DNA of 64,000 bases from Cellulosimicrobium cellulans (GCF_024124905.1 NZ_JAMXST010000001.1:744001-808000); one strand, 5' to 3'. Positions 45,557 through 57,164 are shown, numbered from the stretch's first letter. Notes: generated from the sequence alone by a model not told the origin. Program-made: numbers and translations.

Positions 45557-48500
45557 TCAGTACTGGCTCTTGCGCTCCCAGTCGGGGTCGAACGCACCCG
45601 CCTCGGCGACGGCGACGTAGTCGCGGTACGCCTCCGCCACGAGCACGGGCGGGAGGTCCGCGATGCGCGCGGTCCCCCGCCCCGACCCGCGTCCCGTGCG
45701 CTCGAACGTCAGCGCCGTCACCGCGGCCGCGATGTTCTCCTCCGGGACGAACGACCCCGTGAACTCGATCTGCACCACGACCCCCGCGCTCGCGAACGAC
45801 TTGGTGTACGCGCTGAACCACCCGGCGTCCTCGGCCTGCGAGCGCGTGTAGCCGCGCTTGGTGGCTCGCCCGCGGATGGAGAAGCTGTCGGAGAACCAGC
45901 CCTTGTGGTCGTCGATCGCCGTCGCGCCGACCGGGACGTCGGGCGTCGCGACGTCGAGCTGCGCGAAGAGCGGGTCGACCTCGTAGTCCGCGAGGTGCGC
46001 CGCCCACGCGGCCGTCGCGTCCGGCCCGAGCAGGACCGCGTGCGCGAGCCCGACGGTCGACCCCTCGCCGAGCACCACGTCCTCGTCGTCGGCGTCGACG
46101 AGCGCGCCGCCGTCCGGGCGGAACGGACGCGCCTCGTCCGTACCGGGGTTCTCGACCCACACGAGCCGCTCGACGAGCCGCGACATCACCGGGTGGCCGA
46201 GCAGGTACTCCTGCCACTCCCGCGCCGTCCAGGTGCGGCCCACGCACATCGCCTCGTAGAGCCGCTGCGTCTGCAGCGCGACGACCGCCTTGAGCTCCTT
46301 GCGGCTCGCGGTGAGCTGCTTCTTCGCGGCCGAGACGAGCTCGGGGTCGTCCTGCGCCCGCGCGGCCGGGAGCGCCTTGACGACCTTCCCGGCGTCGCTC
46401 GTGAGCTCGAGGGTGAACGCGGGAGTGATGCGCCCGACGTACTCGCGCGACCCGAGGTCGAGGTGGAGCAGACCGTCGTCCTCGAAGCCCGCCGTCTGGA
46501 CCGTCCGGTCCGCGAGCTGGTCCGCCGTCCAGCCGCGCCGGTCCGCGAGCTCGGCGGCGAGCCGCTGCGCGGTCTCCTGCACGGTCGCCTGCCGGAAGCG
46601 CCGCGAGACCGCGAGGAGCTCCTGGATCGCGGCGGGCTGACCGTTCGCCGCGAGCGCCTGGACGAGGGCCTCGGTCTGCGCCCGGCGGCCGATGTGCGCC
46701 TTGGCGTAGCGCTGGAAGGTCGCGGCGAGCTCGCCGCCCGGCATCGCGACCGTGAGTGCCAGCATCCCCTTGTCCTTGACCGCGGAGCCGAGGTAGGTCG
46801 CCTGGTGCTCCCGGTACAGGTCACGGTGATGGTCCTCGACCGACTTGGACGCCTCGACCGAGTAGTACTCGGGCGAGCGCTTGGCCCACGCCTGGTACTG
46901 GTCGTAGCGCTGCTGGGCGCCGGCCGTCGCGTGCGCGTCGCTCTCCTGGGGCGACGGGTTGCGCGTGTCCTGCGCGACCCACGCGGCCAGCACGTGGCTG
47001 CCGAGGCGCGCGCGGTCCTCCTCCTGCAGGAGCGACAGGTATCGCTCGAGCAGCCCCGCGCCGCTCGGGTCCTTGAGCTTGACCGCGAGCACGACCCACC
47101 AGCGCAGGATCGTCGGGTCCACCGGCGAGCCGTCCGCCGCCCAGCGCGCGTCCGGGAGGGAGCCCAGGTCGAACCAGGACATGCTCACCGGCGCCTTGCC
47201 GCGCAGTCCCTTGGTCGCCTCCGCGAGCAGCACCTCCGGCGCGAGATCGACCGAGATGTCCTCCCCGAGGCTCTCGAGCGACGTGAGGAGCGCCGCACGG
47301 ACGACCTCGCTGCGCTCCTTCGCGAGCGCGGCCCGCAGGGCAGGCACCGCGTCGGCGTCGCCGAGCCGGGCCAGCCACTCCGCGGCGGTGCGGCGCACCT
47401 CGGACCGGCCGTTGCCGAGCCCCTGCTCGGCCAGCCCCCGCACGCCGGGGTGCGTGCTCAGCGCCGCCTGCGCCGTCGCGCGGTAGGTGCGGCCCTCGCC
47501 GAGCGCGAGCTCGGTCAGTCGCGGCAGGAACCGGCGCGGGACGTGCGGGAGCTGCGCGAGCACCGCGAGCGCCCGGGCCGGCTTGGTCGTGCCGTAGGTG
47601 CGCTCGCGATCGTCGAGCGCCGCGGCGAGCCGGTCGAGGCGCCCCGCGTAGTACGGCCACGCATTCTCGGGCGTCACCGTGTCCATGGCCCACCACGTGG
47701 AGAAGTACAGCTCGTCGATCAGCGCCTCGGCGTCGTCGCGACCGATGCGTCGCAGCGCCTCGTCGAGGACGCGCAGGTCGACGTCGAGCGTGTCGCCCTC
47801 GTTGAGCCGATACCAGCCGAACCGCTCGCTGTGGCCGCGCGCCTCGTTCGCCTGGAGCCGCAGCCGGTGCAGGAGGGTGATGCCCGGGAGGCGCGAGAAG
47901 ACGCCCGGTGCGGACAGCCGGCGCATCGCGACGCCGCCCGGGCGACGCGTGCTCGTCCCGGACAGGAACGCCGCGAAGACCCGGAGGTCCTCGTCGGAGA
48001 TGCCGGGCAGCTCCTTGAGGTCCTGCTCGACGGCCTGGCGACGCCACCGCGGCCACCCGTCGCCGTCGCCCTTGCCCTCGCCGGGGTGCGCCGCCTGCTC
48101 GGCGCGGGCGCGCTCGAGGGCGGTGTCGATCGCGGCCCGCGCGGCCTGCACGAACTCGTCGCCCAGCACCGTCTCCGGCAAGGGCTCGAAGGGCGGGACC
48201 TCGATCGCCGGCTCGTCCTCCTGCGCGGCGTCGAGCACGCGGGCGCGCTCGACGGTGTCCCGCAGGAGCGTCGCCCGCGCGCCGGTCGACTGCGCGGCGG
48301 CCTGCTCGAGGTCGGCCAGCCCGCCGTCGACCTGCGCGAGGCGCGTCACGACCGTCCCGAGCCGGGACGGCGCGAGGGCCGTGAGGAGCGGGGTGAGGAT
48401 CTCGCGCTGCCGCTCGCCGGGGAGCTGCGCGACGGCGGCCACCGCCGCCTCGCGGACGCCCTTGCTCGTGTCCGCCGCGAGCCGAGCCAGGAGCGGGGCG

Positions 48501-49291
48501 AGCGCGTCCGTCGCCACCGGGTCGGACGCCACGAGCTCGACCAGCTCCGTCCGGCCCGCGGCGCTCACGCCCGGCAGCGCCTGGGTCGCGACGTCGACGT
48601 GCGCGACCACGAAGTCGCGCGCCGGGTCGCCGAGCAGCGCCGGGCCGAGGTGCCGCGAGGCCCAGCACGACGACGTCGGGCGCTCGAACAGCTCGCGCAG
48701 CACGACCGCCGGCGCGTCGGCCTCCGGCACGCCGCCCTCGACCGCGAGCGCCAGCAGCAGGTCCGGCGTCCAGCGGTCGGGCGTCTGCTTGCCGTTCCTG
48801 CCCTTGCGGCGCTCGTTCGCGCGCCGCGACATGTCGTTGACCAGCACGGTGAGCCAGCGCGGGTCGGCGGGGCGCTCGCGGTCGACCTCCGACGACACGG
48901 CGCTGAGCACCCGGCCGAGCCGTACGAGCTCGGGGATCGTCACCGAGTCGCTCAGCGTGTAGAGGTTGGACCGGGCCGTCACGGCCTTCGCCGACGTCCA
49001 GCCCGGCACCGCGGCCTTGAGCCGGTCGTCCTGCGCGGGCGTCGTCCACGAGTAGATGCCGGACTGGCCCGGCCGACCCAGCAGCGCCTCGACGTCACCG
49101 CCGCGCAGGGCCTCGAGCTCCAGCAGGACCTCCGGCCCCTCGCCCCGGTGCACGTACGCGACCGCGCGGTCTGCGAGGCCCGGCGACTCGACGGCGAGCA
49201 CCTTCAGCGCGTCGACGAGCCGAGCGCTCGGCCGGCCACCTCCCGCCTGCTCCTCGTCCCGCCGGAACAGACCCTTGACCTTCTCGAGCAC
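45557..49291 (-). CDS. DUF4132 domain protein with HEAT-like repeats (YehI/MolR-like)
   Basis: A 1244-residue cytosolic protein. The N-terminal two-thirds have HEAT-like helical repeats (for example LLARLAADTSKGVREAAVAAVAQLPG and AEWLARLGDADAVPALRAALAKERSEVVRAALLTSL). The C-terminal part carries the DUF4132 region (LYEAMCVGRTWTAREWQEYLLGHPVMSRLVERLVW, DDHKGWFSDSFSIRGRATKRGY). E. coli YehI has this domain and is encoded near yehL-yehM-yehP-yehQ, so the gene belongs to the same system although it is set off here by a terminator. GTG 49291 follows GAGGTAGAGG. Function is unknown. Confidence 0.87.
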   Translation of the reverse strand: MLEKVKGLFRRDEEQAGGGRPSARLVDALKVLAVESPGLADRAVAYVHRGEGPEVLLELEALRGGDVEALLGRPGQSGIYSWTTPAQDDRLKAAVPGWTSAKAVTARSNLYTLSDSVTIPELVRLGRVLSAVSSEVDRERPADPRWLTVLVNDMSRRANERRKGRNGKQTPDRWTPDLLLALAVEGGVPEADAPAVVLRELFERPTSSCWASRHLGPALLGDPARDFVVAHVDVATQALPGVSAAGRTELVELVASDPVATDALAPLLARLAADTSKGVREAAVAAVAQLPGERQREILTPLLTALAPSRLGTVVTRLAQVDGGLADLEQAAAQSTGARATLLRDTVERARVLDAAQEDEPAIEVPPFEPLPETVLGDEFVQAARAAIDTALERARAEQAAHPGEGKGDGDGWPRWRRQAVEQDLKELPGISDEDLRVFAAFLSGTSTRRPGGVAMRRLSAPGVFSRLPGITLLHRLRLQANEARGHSERFGWYRLNEGDTLDVDLRVLDEALRRIGRDDAEALIDELYFSTWWAMDTVTPENAWPYYAGRLDRLAAALDDRERTYGTTKPARALAVLAQLPHVPRRFLPRLTELALGEGRTYRATAQAALSTHPGVRGLAEQGLGNGRSEVRRTAAEWLARLGDADAVPALRAALAKERSEVVRAALLTSLESLGEDISVDLAPEVLLAEATKGLRGKAPVSMSWFDLGSLPDARWAADGSPVDPTILRWWVVLAVKLKDPSGAGLLERYLSLLQEEDRARLGSHVLAAWVAQDTRNPSPQESDAHATAGAQQRYDQYQAWAKRSPEYYSVEASKSVEDHHRDLYREHQATYLGSAVKDKGMLALTVAMPGGELAATFQRYAKAHIGRRAQTEALVQALAANGQPAAIQELLAVSRRFRQATVQETAQRLAAELADRRGWTADQLADRTVQTAGFEDDGLLHLDLGSREYVGRITPAFTLELTSDAGKVVKALPAARAQDDPELVSAAKKQLTASRKELKAVVALQTQRLYEAMCVGRTWTAREWQEYLLGHPVMSRLVERLVWVENPGTDEARPFRPDGGALVDADDEDVVLGEGSTVGLAHAVLLGPDATAAWAAHLADYEVDPLFAQLDVATPDVPVGATAIDDHKGWFSDSFSIRGRATKRGYTRSQAEDAGWFSAYTKSFASAGVVVQIEFTGSFVPEENIAAAVTALTFERTGRGSGRGTARIADLPPVLVAEAYRDYVAVAEAGAFDPDWERKSQY

Positions 49292-49485
49292 CCTCTACCT
49301 CACCGTCACGTCGTCGCTGCTGGTGCGGCAGATGCTACGGGTCGGCGCCAACAGAACACCCGGAAACGACAATGCACCAGCCCGACTATGAGACGCTCAA
49401 ACATGTCGAGCAAATACCCTAATCGCTCTCCGAGCCCGATCTCAGGCCTCAAACCAGGATCTTCGAAACCACACCAAGAGCGAGA

Positions 49486-50910
49486 TCAATTCCGAACGAG
49501 GGGAACTCCACCCTTTCGTCCAACGCCGAACGCGATGCGGTACACATCAGGCAGATCAAGCCGGCCATCCGCCCTGGTCGTGAACATACCAAACTCACGG
49601 AGGTCCTCGATAAGGTGGGAGTAACTCGTGCTCGTGGGACCTGTCTGAAACGCACCACTCTCGTCCCCATCGGGAAGGCTCTCGGTGCGCGCAATCTGCT
49701 GACCGAGAGTATTCTCGAGATCGGCAGCACGCCAAAGGGCCATTACACTGTCAGGCTCAATCGGCACTTGCTGACCGCGCAAGGGTTCGAGTGCGTCCTT
49801 TACCCAAGGCGTATCTTCTCCCACCTCGCGCACGCGGATCCCAGACGCATGCTGCACGCCATGGCGAATTGCATCCCAATGCAGGGCCTTGCCGTGACTC
49901 GCAAACTCCTCTCGCGTACGCGTATTGGCGTGACTCAACGCGCTCAAGAAGCTTCGAGGACTTACCTGACCACGGCCGTCCGCGAGATGATTAGGAATCC
50001 ACGTATACGTGTAGCCCTTTCGATGATTCGTTCCCATGTGCCGCGACGCAATGAGGTGTAGCGCGCGCTCAAGCTCTTCGCGTGAACCAGCCTTGCCCTG
50101 GACCCAGTTTGCTTCCTGGCGAAACGCACCAGAATGCGGCGAACTAGCGCCACTCATCAAATGAAAAAGTAGCGAGTACAGGCTCGTGACATCCCACCGC
50201 AAATCTACCATATTGTTTGTGAGTTTGCTCGCGTCGGGAAAGTCTGTCCCGGCACTTTCAAACATATCGTATCGAATAAAAATCTTCGCGCGGAGATTTC
50301 GCGTAGAAGTACGAAGCGTGAGCGCAAGCCGAAGCGCGCCGTGTGTAAGTTGGTCTGCAGTGGATCGATTGCTATGGAGTCGATCCATGGCATCAAACAA
50401 AAGTACCTTCATTCGGCCGCTCCGACCGGCCTCCTCGTCTACATCCAAAAGGCGGTCCTCAACCGAACCCGGGTTATCCTTCACCCATTGGACCCGCTCT
50501 TCCCAGTCGGGCAGCTGCGTGACTTCTGACACGCCGAATCCATTGAGCGCCACGGCCGTCCAGATATCCTCAGGTACGAAACGCTCAGATAGGGACTGCA
50601 GTCTCCTCTGACTTGGATACTCCCTTCGAAGCCGAGCGCCGAAACCCGGCGCAGCATCGATTCGATCCAGCACGTCAAGGGCATACCTGCGGGCTGCGAC
50701 CTGGCGCAGATCAGGGTCCTGAAGCGCTTCGAACCATACAGTCTTCCCAACCCCCCGCCCGCCTTGGACAATAGCAACATTAGGGTCGAGAGCCCGTCGA
50801 TGTTGAAACGGCGTGTAGAGCGTGGTTGTGTTTGGCTCGCTCGTCTCCGCGTCATTAGCCTCGGGCACGGCAGCCGCAAGGAGGTCGCGGTACTCGTAAG
50901 CGCTAAGCAT
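49486..50910 (-). CDS. P-loop ATPase of a three-gene accessory cassette
   Basis: A 474-residue cytosolic P-loop NTPase. Walker A is GGRGVGKT (50-57), and a Walker B candidate is VLLFDAMDRL (D173, D176). A basic patch follows (RNLRAKIFIRYDMF), then a helical C-terminal half with WIPNHLADGRGQVSPRSFLSALSHA, which recalls the sensor region of STAND/KAP-like ATPases. The C-terminus looks like a winged helix (LIEDLREFGMFTTRADGRLDLPDVYRIAFGVGRKGG). I do not recognise a named family. ATG 50910 overlaps the ParA-like gene by 8 bases. Codon use is much less GC-rich than in the neighbours. Confidence 0.75.
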   Translation of the reverse strand: MLSAYEYRDLLAAAVPEANDAETSEPNTTTLYTPFQHRRALDPNVAIVQGGRGVGKTVWFEALQDPDLRQVAARRYALDVLDRIDAAPGFGARLRREYPSQRRLQSLSERFVPEDIWTAVALNGFGVSEVTQLPDWEERVQWVKDNPGSVEDRLLDVDEEAGRSGRMKVLLFDAMDRLHSNRSTADQLTHGALRLALTLRTSTRNLRAKIFIRYDMFESAGTDFPDASKLTNNMVDLRWDVTSLYSLLFHLMSGASSPHSGAFRQEANWVQGKAGSREELERALHLIASRHMGTNHRKGYTYTWIPNHLADGRGQVSPRSFLSALSHANTRTREEFASHGKALHWDAIRHGVQHASGIRVREVGEDTPWVKDALEPLRGQQVPIEPDSVMALWRAADLENTLGQQIARTESLPDGDESGAFQTGPTSTSYSHLIEDLREFGMFTTRADGRLDLPDVYRIAFGVGRKGGVPLVRN

Positions 50911-52222
50911 CTTGCGCCTCCAATATTAGTCGAGTGGCTCGGTCGAGAAAATCTGCGTAAGCAAAGTTTGCGGTACCTGCCGTACTCCAACGCGAATCCA
51001 CGCCGGGCACGATTCCGATCAAGTCCACGCTGTGGTGTATAGGAATCGGGAAATGTGGCGCGGACTCATCCTGGGGTGCGAAATTGAAAGTTGAGATCTC
51101 GGCATTCGCCGGTGTCTCATCGTAGAGAGTCGACGCGAAACAAGCCTGGGCGTTGTCGGCAAACCGTCGCAGGTATGAGGCAGGATCCCCTTGCGGAACG
51201 AGTGCGGCGACCATCTGCAGTCGATCGCGCAGGGCGCTTCGAGAATTTGAGTCCAGCCGCGTCGCCCAGCGGCCGAACAACTCGCCGTACCCTTGCCATG
51301 TCTGCGGATTATCCGTTGCAAACAGCAGCGAAAGCGCACTCAGCTGGGTGATCGCGACGGCCGCAATATCGTGAATTCCGGAGCGACTATCGAGAAGAGT
51401 AATATCCGGTCTGCGGCTCTCACGTTCTACTTGCGCTTCGCAGGCGGCGACTGCGGCCGAAAGGCGAGCACCGAAAGGAATCCGCCCCCTACCTGACTCA
51501 GGTGCCGCCGGAAGATCCAGGTAGGCGCGACTTAACTTATCCAAATAACTAGATCCCGGTGTAGGTCGCCCCGCGGCTGCGCTAATCCAAACCTCGCCAT
51601 TGCCTACCGTGTCCCCGATTGCGGAAGATCTGGCGGCCAGGTCTAGTCCATGCTCGTTCCCAACTCCGTACTCGACGAGATGGTCGAGAATGCCGTGCTC
51701 CGGAAGCTGGCTCATCTCTGGGGCGAGCATCGTACTGACCCCCGGCGATTCCAGGTCGAGATCGACGACGAGAACCACAAGCCCTTGCTGAGCAAGGTGC
51801 CGAGCAAGCGAGAATGTCGCTGTACTTCTGCCGACGCCGCCTTTGAATCCATACAATGTGACGCGTCGCGCAGGCGGGCTATCGTTCGGATTTAACCAGT
51901 CGGCGCCGACGGTCCCCCTCTCGATGACTGACACGCGACCGGACGGGCTTAAGAGAAAGGGGGCCGGCCTGCGATTCGTCGAGTCACGCAACAGCTCCGG
52001 AGCAAGCAGGTCCTCGAGGAAAATCACCGGGTCTGCGCCAACGAAGGGTGAGCACTCGTCCCGCAACGTCTGCCGTAGATCATCGACGTTTCGCTCGCCG
52101 CCATCGAGCGCTAGAGCATTCCGCCCCAGTAGGTCACGAACGACGATCACGTCCCGATTGGCGGTCGTCGCGAATGATTCAGCAATCGTGATCGCGTTGC
52201 TAGCGGCATGGTCGAACCGCAT
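50903..52222 (-). CDS. ParA/MinD-like (deviant Walker A) ATPase of the accessory cassette
   Basis: A 439-residue protein with a ~120-residue N-terminal domain of unknown kind followed by a SIMIBI ATPase. The deviant Walker A is KGGVGRST (127-134, the R before S/T replaces the usual K). VVDLDLESPG (D154, D156) is the A'/switch region, and TLLDSRSGIHDIAAVAI is Walker B/switch II. The KGGVGRS variant is typical of ParA-like ATPases in bacterial signalling and conflict operons rather than plasmid partition, and no parB or parS is near. ATG 52222 follows a GGAG box; a TTG at 52237 is also possible. It is 1 base from the HEPN-like gene. Confidence 0.8.
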   Translation of the reverse strand: MRFDHAASNAITIAESFATTANRDVIVVRDLLGRNALALDGGERNVDDLRQTLRDECSPFVGADPVIFLEDLLAPELLRDSTNRRPAPFLLSPSGRVSVIERGTVGADWLNPNDSPPARRVTLYGFKGGVGRSTATFSLARHLAQQGLVVLVVDLDLESPGVSTMLAPEMSQLPEHGILDHLVEYGVGNEHGLDLAARSSAIGDTVGNGEVWISAAAGRPTPGSSYLDKLSRAYLDLPAAPESGRGRIPFGARLSAAVAACEAQVERESRRPDITLLDSRSGIHDIAAVAITQLSALSLLFATDNPQTWQGYGELFGRWATRLDSNSRSALRDRLQMVAALVPQGDPASYLRRFADNAQACFASTLYDETPANAEISTFNFAPQDESAPHFPIPIHHSVDLIGIVPGVDSRWSTAGTANFAYADFLDRATRLILEAQDA

Positions 52223-52223
52223 G

Positions 52224-52670
52224 TCACTCTCCGCCAATCATGTTTGATAGGCGCACCGACTCTAGGGCAATTGCTGCTCTGCGCGCACCGTCGATGTGCC
52301 GAGTCACGATCTCGCTGGTGATGTGCTTGCCCTCGCTGTAACGATCGTGTACCACCCAATCGTGAAACGGGTCCTCACGAAGCAAATCCGTCACCTCGGG
52401 CTCGGGCCTCCCCTGGGCGAGCGCCGCGACCGTGGTCCAGACTGATTTCGGTCCACCGACGTGTTCCCTTAGTTTCGGCCCCTCAGGCGTCGGGCTTACA
52501 AACCCATTCATGATCGTGCCGCCTAGCCCCTCTAGCACTAGGGCCTTAAGTGCGCATTCGGCAGCGAGGCCACTTAAGTGATCTGCGTTTGGCTTTCGGT
52601 CATCGGCGTGCAGGAAGACGGCGTCCGCCAGATGGCGCCTGGCCGATGCTCCGAAGGACGGTGTGGACAC
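52224..52670 (-). CDS. HEPN-like small protein of the accessory cassette
   Basis: A 148-residue helical protein. SARRHLADAVFLHADDRKPNADHLSGLAAECALKALVL resembles the first two helices of HEPN domains. R110-x5-H116 (DRYSEGKH) fits the Rx4-6H catalytic motif of HEPN ribonucleases. Assignment rests on this motif and helix pattern only. GTG 52670 is the assumed start; no good ribosome-binding site decides it. As the first gene of the cassette, ahead of two ATPases, it would be the candidate toxic effector (RNase). An antitoxin-like nucleotidyltransferase is not present. Confidence 0.6.
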   Translation of the reverse strand: MSTPSFGASARRHLADAVFLHADDRKPNADHLSGLAAECALKALVLEGLGGTIMNGFVSPTPEGPKLREHVGGPKSVWTTVAALAQGRPEPEVTDLLREDPFHDWVVHDRYSEGKHITSEIVTRHIDGARRAAIALESVRLSNMIGGE

Positions 52671-52849
52671 GCCGCCCAGACTATCGTTAGTTGGGGTCGA
52701 AGCGTCGCGCCGCTAGCAAGGCGAGTCGCACGCTATTGCCCGTCAGGGCTCGAACTGAAGCATGGCTCGACCGAACTTGATGTGTGGTGGCGGAAGTGAG
52801 CTGACCACGACGTTACTTCGGTTGATCCAGCGGAGGTCGTTGCGAGCGG

Positions 52850-52923
52850 TGGGCCCGGAGGGACTCGAACCCCCGACATCCACGGTGTAAGCGTGGCGCT
52901 CTAACCAGCTGAGCTACGGGCCC
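52850..52923 (-). tRNA. tRNA-Val (anticodon TAC)
   Basis: The minus-strand 74 bases fold as a full cloverleaf. The acceptor stem is GGGCCCG with CGGGCCC, the D-arm contains AGCTCAGCTGGTTAGAGC, and the anticodon stem CCACG/CGTGG encloses loop CTTACAC (anticodon TAC). The T-arm is GGGGGTTCGAGTCCCTC. CCA is not fully encoded (CC then G). The 3' end points at the lower-GC cassette. Confidence 0.96.
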
Positions 52924-53051
52924 TGGAACAGCGGAGCACAGCCTACCGGGTGCACACCCCGCCACCTGCCACGCCGACCGGACGCACCCACCCTACGCAA
53001 CGACCGCCGTCGGTCCTCCCGCCCAGCGCCCCCCGCGGCTGCCGCGCCGCG

Positions 53052-53507
53052 TCAGAACTGTTCGAGCGCCCGTCGGTACCCGTCGAGGTCGCGGCGCTGC
53101 CCGCGCGGGTTGACGACGGACCAGCGCACGATCCCGTCGGCGTCGAGCAGGAACGAGCCGCGCAGGGCGAGCCCGTTCTCCTCGTCCAGCACGCCGTAGG
53201 CCCGGGCGACGTCGCCGTGGGGCCAGAAGTCGGAGAGGAGGTCGAACTCGAAGCCCTCCTGGGCCGCCCACGCCTTCTGCGTGAACACCGAGTCGCAGGA
53301 GATGCCCAGCAGGGTCACGCCGGCGGCCTCGAAGTCCTCGAGGTTGTCCCGCAGCTCGCAGAGCTCGCCCGTGCAGATGCCGGAGAACGCGAACGGGTAG
53401 AACACGAGGAGCACCGGGCCGCCGCACAGGTCGGCGAGGTGGACGGGCGTGCCGTGCGTGTCGGGCAGCGTGAAGTCGGGCGCCGGGTCCCCCGGACCAG
53501 GACGCAC
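53052..53507 (-). CDS. 1-Cys peroxiredoxin, AhpE type
   Basis: Reduces peroxides through a cysteine sulfenic acid. The 151-residue protein has PAPDFTLPD, the peroxidatic C45 in FYPFAFSGICTGE, a second nearby Cys (C50, GELCELRDN), LLSDFWPHGDVARAYGVLDEENGLALRGSFLLD and RWSVVNPRGQ, close to the AhpE pattern of mycobacteria. GTG 53507 puts the start 7-10 residues before the core, as in AhpE. GTG 53555, which overlaps the DUF3052 end, would add 16 residues and cannot be excluded. C50 could act as a resolving Cys, unusual for a 1-Cys enzyme. Confidence 0.88.
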   Translation of the reverse strand: MRPGPGDPAPDFTLPDTHGTPVHLADLCGGPVLLVFYPFAFSGICTGELCELRDNLEDFEAAGVTLLGISCDSVFTQKAWAAQEGFEFDLLSDFWPHGDVARAYGVLDEENGLALRGSFLLDADGIVRWSVVNPRGQRRDLDGYRRALEQF

Positions 53508-53538
53508 CGCGCCCCCGACGGTCGGTGCGCTCGCGCCC

Positions 53539-53952
53539 TCAGCGACCGCGGCCACGGGTCCCGAGCTTCGTCGCGGACCAGTCGGGCGCGATGGCGAACG
53601 TGCTCGTCGCGTGCAGCCCGGCCGTGGTCGCGGCCTCCTGGATGTCGTTGTGGCCCACGTGCCCGGACCGGCCCGGCTTGGGCGTGAGCACCCAGATGAG
53701 GCCGCCGTCGTCGAGCACGGTCTGGACGTCCACGAGCAGGTCGGTGAGGTCGCCGTCGTCCTCACGGAACCACACGATCACGCCGTCGGTGACGTCGTCG
53801 TAGTCCTCGTCCACGAGCTCGCCGCCGACGAGCTCCTCGAGCTCACCGCGCAGGTCGTCGTCGACGTCCTCCGACCAGCCGAACTCCTGCACCACGTTGC
53901 CGGGCGCGAACCCCAGGCGGTCCGCCCCGCTGGGCCCTGCGGTGTCGGTCAC
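53539..53952 (-). CDS. DUF3052 domain protein
   Basis: A 137-residue acidic cytosolic protein found almost only in actinobacteria: LGFAPGNVVQEFGWSEDVDDDLRGELEELVGGELVDEDYDDVTDGVIVWFREDDGDLTDLL, then LIWVLTPKPGRSGHVGHNDIQEAATTAGLHATST. Function is unknown. GTG 53952 is taken as start, with AAAGGA 11 bases upstream, a rather long spacing. It is divergent from aceE and followed by the peroxiredoxin gene after about 30 bases, so the pair may be one operon linked to redox or central metabolism. Confidence 0.88.
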   Translation of the reverse strand: MTDTAGPSGADRLGFAPGNVVQEFGWSEDVDDDLRGELEELVGGELVDEDYDDVTDGVIVWFREDDGDLTDLLVDVQTVLDDGGLIWVLTPKPGRSGHVGHNDIQEAATTAGLHATSTFAIAPDWSATKLGTRGRGR

Positions 53953-54384
53953 TGTCGTGTCGTTCCTTTCCTCGTCCTGTCCGTCCGTGCGGCGGGCCGA
54001 CCGACGCGCGGGCGGACGCCCGCGCGCACGACGACCTGCCGTGTCTGGCAAAGGTAGCCCACCGGAGGATCCGTTGCTTGGCAAGGTGCCTCCCACGGAC
54101 ACCGGCCGGGCACGTGGTGCCCGGACCTCCGTCGGGCACCGCACCCGCACGACGCCGGGACACCTCCCCTCCCGGCCGTGTCGCCGAAATCACGCCCTCT
54201 TGACCACCCGATGGTGTGACTTACGCGCGCGTTGTGAACACAATGGGTAGACCACCCTGGTCTCGTGAAGAGGCGCGGTCGCCACCAGCGGCCGCGGCCG
54301 CGTGCCCGGAGTGGCCCCGAGACGGGTGTCGGCCGTGTACCGCGCGGCCGTGCGCCCGGCATCCGACGAGATATGAGGTTGCTG
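53953..54384. other. Divergent regulatory region of aceE and DUF3052
   Basis: 432 bases without a gene. It holds both promoters. On the aceE side I see TTGACC (54200-54205) as a possible -35 and a TTGTG-AA-CACAA dyad at 54232-54243 that could be an operator. No clear -10 pairs with them. The frame of aceE is open through part of this region but without family resemblance before 54385. Confidence 0.45.
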
Positions 54385-57147
<2,763 letters not shown>

Positions 57148-57164
57148 CGGTCCCCGCCCGGTAG

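Larger units (their letters stand above)
49292..52849. mobile_element. Lower-GC accessory segment at the 3' end of tRNA-Val
   Basis: Bases between the DUF4132 gene and tRNA-Val differ sharply in composition from both sides: many A/T third positions, AAA, ATT and TTT runs, and rare codons. It encodes three overlapping genes on one strand and two non-coding flanks (49292-49485 and 52671-52849) in which I see no gene. The 3' end of the tRNA faces the segment, as at a classical integration site. I could not find a second copy of the tRNA 3' end at the left border, nor an integrase. Confidence 0.6.

Noticed and set aside
45425-49624. 1399-codon plus-strand open frame antisense to the DUF4132 gene
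   Set aside because: Same reason: charged low-complexity translation, no start signals. The DUF4132 frame has repeats, motifs and a ribosome-binding site.
50903-52222. Plasmid partition (ParA) locus
   Set aside because: No ParB gene or parS-like repeats nearby; the Walker A variant KGGVGRST and the HEPN/P-loop neighbours point to a different role.
52741-52765. CAGGGCTCGAACTG, resembling a tRNA T-arm, as a second att copy
   Set aside because: It is too short and does not match the T-arm of the adjacent tRNA-Val beyond the generic TTCGA core.
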